From assembly GCA_913062645.1 (NCBI GenBank), contig CAJXVW010000001.1, forward strand, positions 496,001-560,000: 64,000 nucleotides of DNA. Reading direction: 5' to 3'. A program made the translations under genes and the position numbers. The notes under the pieces were generated by a model. The model did no database searches. It was not told the origin of the DNA and saw nothing but the letters and a program-made list of their open reading frames with translations. Every line of letters begins with the position of its first letter. Within the stretch, counting starts at the first letter, position 1. Origin of the DNA: an uncultured Mycoplasmatota bacterium. Lineage in GTDB: Bacteria; Bacillota_I; Bacilli_A; Izemoplasmatales; Izemoplasmataceae. Shown here in pieces: positions 7,346 to 13,660 of this stretch.

Positions 7346-8251
7346 TCAGGACTGTTTGACGCGTTTCGGTTGACGATGGACGTTGTAGAAACCCCAGTGC
7401 TTTTCCGGCTCATTGGGGTCCTCGGAGCCCTTCCAGGGTTCGTCGAACGCTTCAAAGAAGAAACAGACGACACCGTGGCGATCAGCCCAACGCTCCATTT
7501 CCTTGGTGTAGAACAGCTGGTTCACTTCATTGGCGTGTTCGACGGGAATCGGACCGCCATTGGATCGGGTCGGCCAGCCGATTTCGGTGATGATCACCTG
7601 TTTGTCCGGATGGCGCTTGACGATTTCGTTGTACTCGCGAATCGATCGTGTCAGACCTTCCTCGATGTCGGCGCCGAGCCACACGGGGTAAATGTGGATG
7701 CTGATGACGTCGACCGCCTGGGCGACGTGATCGAGCGTGTCGAGCCAGTAGAAGTTGTTGTCGCAATAGGTGACGATGGTATCCGTATGGCGTTTCAGTT
7801 CTTCGACGAAATACAGCACGCGACCGGGTGAGACGAGATTCTCGTTCCATTCGGGCACGGCTTCGTTGCCGGCGGATACGGCCAGTACCTGGTCGGGATA
7901 CTTATTGGCTAGGGCGATGACTTGACGCAGTTGCGATTCGTTGTAACGGATGTTGCGGGCGATCTCCTCGTCGGTGTAATCGCCGCCCCAGCTGCAGTTG
8001 GGGTTGCTGATTTCTCCGAGCAGGTCGATGCCGAGCATGACCTTCAGATTCAGATCGTTGTCACGGATTGCCCGGAGCGCCGTTTCGGCGTGCGGTGATC
8101 CGTCGTACATCCGGATGTAGTCGTAATCGTTGTCGAGGATGCGAAGATCCTCGAGGACCTCGTCATAGGACGGGTAGGTGCGGTGGACCGGGCTCTGGCC
8201 ATCGCGGTAGCCGGAATAGCAGATGCCCTTGCCGTAAGCGATTGTATTCAT
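7346..8251 (-). CDS. Glycoside hydrolase family 17 protein (second of a pair)
   Basis: 301 residues, a single TIM-barrel. GICYSGYRDGQSPVHR at the start and IRMYDGS match GH17. AVSAGNEAVPEW holds the acid/base Glu (GNE) and VIITEIGWPTRSNGG holds the nucleophile Glu. GH17 enzymes cut or rearrange beta-1,3-glucans. There is no signal peptide or membrane anchor, so the protein should be cytoplasmic. The ATG after GAGGTACTTC is preferred; an ATG four codons earlier overlaps the upstream stop. Paralogue of the gene just upstream. Confidence 0.85.
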   Translation of the reverse strand: MNTIAYGKGICYSGYRDGQSPVHRTYPSYDEVLEDLRILDNDYDYIRMYDGSPHAETALRAIRDNDLNLKVMLGIDLLGEISNPNCSWGGDYTDEEIARNIRYNESQLRQVIALANKYPDQVLAVSAGNEAVPEWNENLVSPGRVLYFVEELKRHTDTIVTYCDNNFYWLDTLDHVAQAVDVISIHIYPVWLGADIEEGLTRSIREYNEIVKRHPDKQVIITEIGWPTRSNGGPIPVEHANEVNQLFYTKEMERWADRHGVVCFFFEAFDEPWKGSEDPNEPEKHWGFYNVHRQPKRVKQS

Positions 8252-8259
8252 GAAGTACC

Positions 8260-9183
8260 TCATTTGTTGTGATTGAATTTGTAGTTTCCTTCTTTGTCCC
8301 AGATGCCCCAGTAGGCGCCGTATTCACCTTCGTGGTTGATCTTCCAGACTTCGTCGAAACTGGAGAAGTAGAAGAGCGGCACGTCGTTGGTCTGGGCCCA
8401 GTTTTGGGTGTTGATGAAGTAACGCATGGCGTTGTCGTAGGACGGAACGGCGCCACCGTATTGCTCGCCTTTGGTGGGCCAGCCGGTCTCGCTGATGATG
8501 ACCGGTTTGCCGTTTGCGTTCTGGACGACGAATTCGTACATTTTGGCCATGTATTCGACGGAGATGTCGAGCGCGCAGTGTTCCCAGAACGGATAGCAGT
8601 TGGCGAACAGCACGTCGCACACCTCGACGATTTCAGGGTAGTTGACGAACATGTAATAGGCGTCGACGTAGCCGACCGGTACGTGCGGCACGGCTTCCTT
8701 GACGCGCTTGATATAGGAAATCAGTTGTTCCACGTCCAAATCTTCGCGCAGCAGCACTTCGTTGCCGATCGCCAACATGTCGGCATGACCGGCCTTGGCG
8801 ATGGCGATCGCATTGGCAATCTCCAGTTCGTTGTTCTCTTCGTCGCTGTCGAGCCAGGCGCCGACCATCGTCTTGAGACTTTTCTCCTTGGCGATGCGGG
8901 GCACGACTTCGTTGCCGCAGGTGCACGAGAACGAGCGGATCCACTTGGTGTGAGGACGGATGATTTCCAATCGTTTGGCGATCTGTTCGGGCGTGATCTG
9001 CGATTTGACGCTCGGGTCCTGACCTTCCAGATAGGGGCTGAAACTGATGCCGTGGATCTGGTTGTCAAGCAGGTCCTTCATCAATTGTTCGAGAACGCTG
9101 GAGTCCTCGCTGATCATCGAATGCTTCTTGAGCAGATAGCGGTTGGCGTTGAGATAGCGGATGTTGCCTCTGGGTTTGGACAT
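8260..9183 (-). CDS. Glycoside hydrolase family 17 protein (first of a pair)
   Basis: 307 residues. Despite a diverged N-terminus it has the GH17 core: HGISFSPYLEGQDP, IRSFSCTCGNE, LAIGNEVLLRED with the acid/base Glu, and VIISETGWPTKGEQYGG with the nucleophile Glu, ending in FYFSSFDEVWK and GAYWGIWDKEGNYK. No signal peptide. The ATG follows AAGGAGTGATACC. It leads a three-gene leftward unit with the second GH17 and a small membrane protein. Likely acts on a beta-1,3-glucan or laminari-oligosaccharide inside the cell; the substrate is inferred from the family. Confidence 0.85.
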   Translation of the reverse strand: MSKPRGNIRYLNANRYLLKKHSMISEDSSVLEQLMKDLLDNQIHGISFSPYLEGQDPSVKSQITPEQIAKRLEIIRPHTKWIRSFSCTCGNEVVPRIAKEKSLKTMVGAWLDSDEENNELEIANAIAIAKAGHADMLAIGNEVLLREDLDVEQLISYIKRVKEAVPHVPVGYVDAYYMFVNYPEIVEVCDVLFANCYPFWEHCALDISVEYMAKMYEFVVQNANGKPVIISETGWPTKGEQYGGAVPSYDNAMRYFINTQNWAQTNDVPLFYFSSFDEVWKINHEGEYGAYWGIWDKEGNYKFNHNK

Positions 9184-9227
9184 GGTATCACTCCTTTTTG
9201 TACACTAATAATATATATTAAACCGAA

Positions 9228-9270
9228 GAAAAATTCAAGCAATACCGAAAATGTTTTCGTTTGCTTGAAT
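9228..9270 (-). terminator. Terminator of the leftward membrane protein gene
   Basis: ATTCAAGCAA (9233-9242) pairs with TTGCTTGAAT (9261-9270), with inner CGAAAA/TTTTCG also pairing. On the minus strand a TTTTTC run follows. Confidence 0.8.
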
Positions 9271-9312
9271 CATAGGTGTAAGCGTGATCAGAAAATGAGT
9301 GAAACGAACGGG

Positions 9313-10020
9313 CTATTCGGTACTGCTTTGCAGTGCCGGAATGGATGCTGCGGTGTAGCGTTTCATGATTCCTTTCTGAATGAAATAGAGATAGGGTATG
9401 CCCAGATTGGTTTCCAGCAGGGAGTTGAAGATCAGCGGGTTCGTACCCCACGGCCGGATGCCGGAGACGAGCAGCACGGCTTCCCACGAAAACTGAACGA
9501 CGATGCCGACAAACAGCACGTACCAGATTGGTAAATCAGCAGTGATCTTAAGCACATACTGACGATAGATCAGGATCAAATATCCGACGATCAGCACAAT
9601 CGCCATCAACACATGGTAACCACCGGTGCGACGCGCGATGTTGATGATCCCGAATGACGCGCCGAAGGTCTGTGACAAGAAGGCTACCATAAGCCATCCG
9701 CCGACAATCAGACCGGACCATTTGAGGAGGTGTTCGTCGCGTTTCAAGAACAGCCAGATCCAGACGAAGTTGGTAAAGCCGTAACTGGTTGACAGCCAAA
9801 GCAAAAACCACATCGTGTCGGCACCGTCGACGGTGCGAGTGCCGAGCAACAGATAAAATCCACCGTAATCGACGATGAAGTAGATCAAGGCACCGGCGAG
9901 ACCGAAGACAAACGCAAGACGTCGGTCGTTTTTGAGCAACAGATATCCGAGCACAAGCAAAAACACGATGTCGAGGATGATGTAGAGCTGGTTTAGTTCA
10001 CGGGCGACGACGTAATCCAT
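9313..10020 (-). CDS. Multi-pass membrane protein of unknown function
   Basis: 235 residues, about seven hydrophobic segments, few charged residues. The ATG follows AAGGAGGACACATC; an earlier in-frame ATG lacks a site. Features include a conserved-looking FSWEAVLLVSGIRPWG near residue 188 and TRTVDGADTMWFLLWLS in the middle. I do not recognise the family. Own promoter and terminator. Confidence 0.7.
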   Translation of the reverse strand: MDYVVARELNQLYIILDIVFLLVLGYLLLKNDRRLAFVFGLAGALIYFIVDYGGFYLLLGTRTVDGADTMWFLLWLSTSYGFTNFVWIWLFLKRDEHLLKWSGLIVGGWLMVAFLSQTFGASFGIINIARRTGGYHVLMAIVLIVGYLILIYRQYVLKITADLPIWYVLFVGIVVQFSWEAVLLVSGIRPWGTNPLIFNSLLETNLGIPYLYFIQKGIMKRYTAASIPALQSSTE

Positions 10021-10055
10021 GATGTGTCCTCCTTGGGATGGCATGCTATGAGACG

Positions 10056-10064
10056 ATTATAGCA
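10056..10064 (-). promoter_or_regulatory. Extended -10 promoter of the membrane protein gene
   Basis: TGCTATAAT on the minus strand, 36 bases before the ATG. No strong -35. Confidence 0.55.
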
Positions 10065-10132
10065 CAAACAACGGCAAATGACAGCAAGTCTTTTACGGAA
10101 CATCGTGGATCATCATACGATCCAATACAGAT

Positions 10133-10186
10133 AAACAAAAAAATCCGAGAACCGATTGGAGGTTTTGACCTCTGCAGTTCTTGGAA
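10133..10186 (-). terminator. Minus-strand terminator next to the displaced tRNA end
   Basis: CCGAGAAC and GTTCTTGG form the outer stem and GAGGT/ACCTC an inner one. On the minus strand it is followed by ATTTTTTTGTTT. It lies just downstream of the 15-bp tRNA-Val repeat and is best explained as the original terminator of tRNA-Val before an insertion separated them. Confidence 0.7.
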
Positions 10187-10195
10187 TTAGGATCC

Positions 10196-10210
10196 AAATG
10201 GTGGAGAGTA
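10196..10210 (-). repeat. Distal copy of a 15-bp direct repeat, putative attachment site
   Basis: AAATGGTGGAGAGTA is identical to 13464-13478, where it is the last 12 bases of tRNA-Val including CCA plus three following bases. The sequence upstream in the tRNA sense has only weak T-arm resemblance. It marks the left end of the AT-rich island. Confidence 0.65.
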
Positions 10211-10277
10211 TAGTCCCCGAACGATAATCGCGACTAGTATATGGAATTTGCCAAATTAAAACATGTCTTCGAACTCA

Positions 10278-10337
10278 TTATCTATAGATTTGTTCTTTAA
10301 AATCCGAAGGGTATCGATACCCTTTACCTTTAGCCAT
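10278..10337 (-). pseudogene. Remnant of an IS3-type transposase OrfA start
   Basis: A perfect AAAGGAGG site leads to MAKGKGYRYPSDFKEQIYR and then a stop, 19 residues in all. This matches the first residues of IS3/IS150-family OrfA proteins (M-x-K-x-K-x-Y-x-x-E-F-K-E-Q-I). The remainder of the helix-turn-helix is absent downstream. Too short to function. Confidence 0.5.
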
Positions 10338-10630
10338 AAGTAAAACCTCCTTTCTCTATTCTATCATAAAGATTAGATTCTTACTTATACTGTCTACTAA
10401 ACCATACTAACACCATTTTGATACATTTTCTCATAGAATATATTGGTTTATACTCTCTAAACTCAAAGAGTTTTTCCTCTCTTTTTTTCCAACGTTATCA
10501 CTATTTACCGATATGACAGTTCTAGTATTTTATTATCCAATAATATTTCCATGCAATACACCTTCCACCACAAATTTTCCATATTGGATAGTTAGGTGGT
10601 CCATAAAAGCCTATGAAACTTGTAACAAAT

Positions 10631-10660
10631 AAATAAAAAGCCTAGAGAATTTTCCAGGCT
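10631..10660 (-). terminator. Terminator of the lipoprotein gene
   Basis: AGCCT (10639-10643) pairs with AGGCT (10656-10660); on the minus strand TTTTTATTT follows. Confidence 0.65.
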
Positions 10661-10691
10661 ATGATACTAACAAATAAAATCAGATTTGCAA

Positions 10692-12500
10692 CTAGTGCAA
10701 GTATTCATCAATGATTACTACTCCATTGCTACTTATGTTAATTATGTATATATATTCAGAGTTGGCAACTAACAATCCCGGCGAATCAATTTGTACAGTC
10801 CAATATTCATCATACTCAAAATCATAAATTGTAACTTGACTTGATTCCGAATCAAACATCTTTGGATTAACAACGATCCAATCACCATTATCTAATCCCA
10901 CAAAATGATAGAAATAAGTATCAGACATTTCATAGAAAGTGCTTTCAGAAGATAAATCCAACAGTTGTCTAATTTCTTCACTGTCTACGATTGAAACAAA
11001 GATGTGTGCATCAGTCTTTGATATAGCATTTTGAGGTATGAAGTTTGCTTCAATGTATGTTTCTGAATTGAAATCTATACGATCAAATATGTACACTCTA
11101 TACTCTTCTTCATGGTCCCAAAACTCCTTATATGAGTAGGTTGAAATAATATACTCATTATTAATCTCAATCTGCCGACCGAAACTTCCTTCAGATATAT
11201 CGGATGGTGACAGTTCATTCAAAAACGACTCATCGTTCAACTTGTAATGTTGTATAGTCATGGACAAACCACCGAACACCAAATCATACTCATTTACTGC
11301 TATTGTAGAGTTCTGAGCAAACATATCATTTGATTCTGGTATAATGATTCTTTCGTATGAAACATCATCTATTTTATATATATGAATTTGATGATATCTA
11401 CCTGTCATATCGCCAGAATCTGAATATTCCACGATTTCAGAAGTACCAATAATGTAATTCCCTTCGATTAATAGGTTTGAACCAAGAAACATATAGTTAT
11501 CTGATATTGAAGTGATTTTTCTTTCGTAAGTCTCGTCACTAAACTTATATAAATATATGGATCCTCCGAGTCCGTCCGCAGTTCTAGCACCTACAACAAG
11601 ATAATCACTTTCAACATCCATTGTTATACCAAACTTCATATTAGCATGTGCGTCACTGGGTATGATAATTCTCACACGTCCTGTCTCGAAACTATACACA
11701 GCAACTCTTCCCGTTAGTCCATCATGTTGCCAATCTGAGAGTATCATGTATTCATCAGTAACTATTGCATTCTCTAGATCATGCCAATCGATATCTAATA
11801 AGATTTGATTCTCATAAAACTTAAACTCAGATTCAAGAGTAAGATCATGGGCTGGCATATGAGATGGAAAACCAGGGTTCCATTGAGTAAACGCATATCC
11901 TAATACATCATCCAATATCAAATCACCAATCTCACTTAGATCTGTATTGAAAGGTATCTCTTGCTCATAAACGATTTCATCGAAAAAACCCGTTAATCTC
12001 AAAGTATAGATCTTTGGTATATAAACAGGGTGCAAAATAAGATCAGATTCAGGCATTGTCTCTGGTACTGTCTCATCAAAGCCTATGAAGCTATAACCCT
12101 CAATCTCGAAATCATAATCAAAATCAAGATTACTCAGGTCAGAGCCAACAAGTTGTCTACTTTTAAGCAATTCGTTATCGTCATTATCCTTCACTTTGAT
12201 ATAAAAATATACTTGCTTCCACTTTGCATACAATGTAATATTTGCATCAACTACATCATTGTCAAAATCCCATTTCTCATCAAAAGTCAAACCTTCGTTA
12301 TAGCTTAAAAACCAACCTTGTAAAACATGGTCATCTTTCGTTATGGTTGGTATTTCAATTTTACTACCTGGTTCAACTGTAACACGTGATACTTCTTCAT
12401 CTTCACTAACAAAAATCACATTATTATCTAAGTTCTGACTACAAGATGTTTGCAGTATAACTACCACTGATATTAGCAGTATCCATATAGTTTTCCTCAA
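10692..12500 (-). CDS. Surface lipoprotein with InlB-type repeats and a beta-propeller
   Basis: About 602 residues. A TTG start is preferred because GGGGAG lies 8 bases upstream; a GTG three codons earlier overlaps that site. The N-terminus RKTIWILLISVVVILQTSC is a lipoprotein signal with a slightly irregular lipobox before Cys. Residues about 30-200 hold two or three Listeria-Bacteroides (Flg_new/InlB B) repeats, for example LQGWFLSYNEG and ITLYAKWKQ. The rest is a series of FG-GAP-like blades, for example DYLVVGARTADGLGGSIYLY. Likely exposed on the membrane outer face; ligand unknown. Strongly AT-rich, carried by the island. Confidence 0.8.
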   Translation of the reverse strand: MRKTIWILLISVVVILQTSCSQNLDNNVIFVSEDEEVSRVTVEPGSKIEIPTITKDDHVLQGWFLSYNEGLTFDEKWDFDNDVVDANITLYAKWKQVYFYIKVKDNDDNELLKSRQLVGSDLSNLDFDYDFEIEGYSFIGFDETVPETMPESDLILHPVYIPKIYTLRLTGFFDEIVYEQEIPFNTDLSEIGDLILDDVLGYAFTQWNPGFPSHMPAHDLTLESEFKFYENQILLDIDWHDLENAIVTDEYMILSDWQHDGLTGRVAVYSFETGRVRIIIPSDAHANMKFGITMDVESDYLVVGARTADGLGGSIYLYKFSDETYERKITSISDNYMFLGSNLLIEGNYIIGTSEIVEYSDSGDMTGRYHQIHIYKIDDVSYERIIIPESNDMFAQNSTIAVNEYDLVFGGLSMTIQHYKLNDESFLNELSPSDISEGSFGRQIEINNEYIISTYSYKEFWDHEEEYRVYIFDRIDFNSETYIEANFIPQNAISKTDAHIFVSIVDSEEIRQLLDLSSESTFYEMSDTYFYHFVGLDNGDWIVVNPKMFDSESSQVTIYDFEYDEYWTVQIDSPGLLVANSEYIYIINISSNGVVIIDEYLH

Positions 12501-12589
12501 TTTTACCACTCCCCATACTGTAATATTATCATAAAAACGTTCTTCAAAAAAGATGATTTAGTTTCCACCAAACTCCTTTGGTATGTGTT

Positions 12590-12975
12590 CTATAATTGAA
12601 TAGTATTATTCTTTTGCTTAATGATCAGGTGATCTACTAATTGAATGTCTAACTAAGAACATGCTTTCTTTTGTTCCGTGTTGTTTCAATATCATGTTGT
12701 GATGGTGTTAAGTCACTACTTGGATGATTATATCCAAAAATAATTGATGTAGCATTGCTCTACAATGCAACTTCTTTGAATGTCTTCTGGAGATATTACG
12801 ATGTGATTTGTAGTTCCTTTATAGATTGTTGAATTGTGAGTGGGTCTGCCTTTGTATCCAATCATATAATACCCAAACATTCTTGACTGTTGCGTCCAAC
12901 ATTTGTCTAAATATCTTTGATGTCATTTCCTTCCAATAATTCTTTTTCCAAATCTTCTGTGCGTTTTTCTTTCAT
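12590..12975 (-). pseudogene. radC-like (JAB/MPN domain) pseudogene
   Basis: Joining three frames on the minus strand gives a recognisable RadC. It starts MKEKRTEDLEKELLEGNDIKDI after a GAGTGGTGAG site, continues GTTNHIVISPED, then SNATSIIFGYNHPSSDLTPS with the HxHPS-type metal motif (first His changed to Tyr), and ends DIQLVDHLIIK. In-frame stops and at least two frameshifts interrupt it, and the middle is shortened. RadC-type proteins are common passengers of integrative elements. Confidence 0.8.
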
Positions 12976-13099
12976 AACTCACCACTCACACTCAATTTAA
13001 TAGTAATTTGTGATCTCTTTTCTAGGAAGACCTTTTATGATTTCAAACAAAAAATGTTACACTAGCCTATGATGAAAATACACAATATTTCCTTTAGAA

Positions 13100-13147
13100 A
13101 AAAATGAACTGTGTCAAATATAACTACACAGTTCATTTTTGCTTTTT
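13100..13147. terminator. Long perfect hairpin, probable relic terminator
   Basis: AAAAATGAACTGTG (13100-13113) and CACAGTTCATTTTT (13127-13140) pair perfectly, with more T downstream. No intact gene ends here, so it probably belonged to a lost gene of the island. Confidence 0.6.
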
Positions 13148-13240
13148 TTACGTATTTATATTTAATAAGCTGCAATTACTTATGGTACGGCTCGTTGTTG
13201 TTTATTTTAAGGTAGCGGTATATTTACTCTTGCATAGATT

Positions 13241-13267
13241 ACTACCCTCACTACCTCCACTACCTCA
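13241..13267 (+). repeat. Three tandem 9-bp repeats
   Basis: ACTACCCTC, ACTACCTCC and ACTACCTCA in tandem, about 200 bases from the tRNA end. Possibly arm-type binding sites of a lost integrase; this is speculation. Confidence 0.4.
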
Positions 13268-13400
13268 TATCTTTGAAAAGAAAAGCTCGCGAAATTTAAG
13301 TAATTTACGTTTCGTAACCCGACAGAAAACCCTTGTTGCAACATGTATTCATGCCCCTCAAAATCATCAAAAATCCAGTAAAAAAGTGACACTTTTTCCA

Positions 13401-13453
13401 AATAAAAAACCGGAGAATATCACAGTAGTAAGGCAAACTGTATTTTTCTCCGG
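13401..13453 (-). terminator. Terminator of tRNA-Val
   Basis: CCGGAGAA (13410-13417) and TTCTCCGG (13446-13453) pair, with an inner ACAGT/ACTGT-like stem. On the minus strand TTTTTTATT follows. Confidence 0.8.
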
Positions 13454-13463
13454 ATACGGGCTG

Positions 13464-13478
13464 AAATGGTGGAGAGTA
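13464..13478 (-). repeat. tRNA-proximal copy of the 15-bp direct repeat
   Basis: AAATGGTGGAGAGTA, identical to 10196-10210; it covers the 3' end of tRNA-Val. Confidence 0.65.
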
Positions 13479-13542
13479 CTGGGCTCGAACCAGCGACCTC
13501 TTGCACGTCAAGCAAGCGCTCTCCCTACTGAGCTAACCCTCC
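13467..13542 (-). tRNA. tRNA-Val (GAC anticodon)
   Basis: Acceptor GGAGGGT pairs with ACTCTCC (one G-T), discriminator A, encoded CCA. D arm GCTC/GAGC, anticodon stem CTTGC/GCAAG with loop TTGACGT giving GAC, T arm GCTGG-TTCGAGC-CCAGT. Probable integration target of the neighbouring island. Confidence 0.95.
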
Positions 13543-13552
13543 ACGTAAAAGT

Positions 13553-13580
13553 ATTATAACACAATTTCGCCATTTGTGAA
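13553..13580 (-). promoter_or_regulatory. Promoter of tRNA-Val
   Basis: TTCACA, a 16-base spacer and TATAAT preceded by TGT on the minus strand. Confidence 0.6.
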
Positions 13581-13624
13581 GTAATAAATACAAAGTTTTT
13601 AGGGTTTTTTTCAGGACTCAAATG

Positions 13625-13633
13625 TGATACAAT
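13625..13633 (+). promoter_or_regulatory. Extended -10 box for the hom-lysC fusion
   Basis: TGATACAAT, 28 bases before the start codon. No clear -35 and no room for a leader riboswitch. Confidence 0.5.
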
Positions 13634-13660
13634 AATGAAAACGAAAAGCGAGGTGCAAGG

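Larger units (their letters stand above)
10211..10691. other. Mostly non-coding AT-rich stretch
   Basis: Apart from the transposase remnant at 10278-10337 and the lipoprotein terminator at 10631-10660, I see no gene. Short inverted repeats such as AAACTC/GAGTTT near 10457-10472 are present but have no clear role. Confidence 0.5.
12501..13463. other. AT-rich stretch with a broken radC and orphan hairpins
   Basis: This 960-base stretch holds the promoter region of the lipoprotein, the radC pseudogene, a long perfect hairpin at 13100-13140, three tandem 9-mers at 13241-13267 and the tRNA-Val terminator. An open frame of about 150 codons at 13104-13559 on the plus strand runs antisense through the tRNA and is not a gene. 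Confidence 0.6.
10196..13478. mobile_element. AT-rich island inserted at tRNA-Val (degenerate integrative element)
   Basis: Bounded by a 15-bp direct repeat of the tRNA-Val 3' end. Base composition and codon use are clearly more AT-rich than both flanks. Contents: a truncated transposase start, a large lipoprotein gene, a broken radC and orphan hairpins. No integrase survives, so the island is probably decayed and immobile. The right repeat lies in the intact tRNA and the left lies next to a minus-strand terminator, as expected after integration into a tRNA 3' end. Confidence 0.6.

Noticed and set aside
8269-9534. 421-codon plus-strand frame opposite the first GH17 gene
   Set aside because: Runs through the promoter and terminator between two leftward genes; GH17 motifs support the minus strand.
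10199-10235. Possible complete tRNA on the minus strand near the left repeat
   Set aside because: Only the 3' acceptor and CCA segment matches; T-arm pairing is poor and no D or anticodon arm can be formed.
13241-13267. Possible CRISPR-like repeats
   Set aside because: Direct tandem 9-mers without spacers; no cas genes.
13104-13559. Open frame of about 150 codons on the plus strand at the tRNA-Val locus
   Set aside because: Its end (RVLGSNQRPLARQASALPTELT) is the well-known false translation antisense to a tRNA; the rest is low-complexity AT-rich sequence with no binding site.
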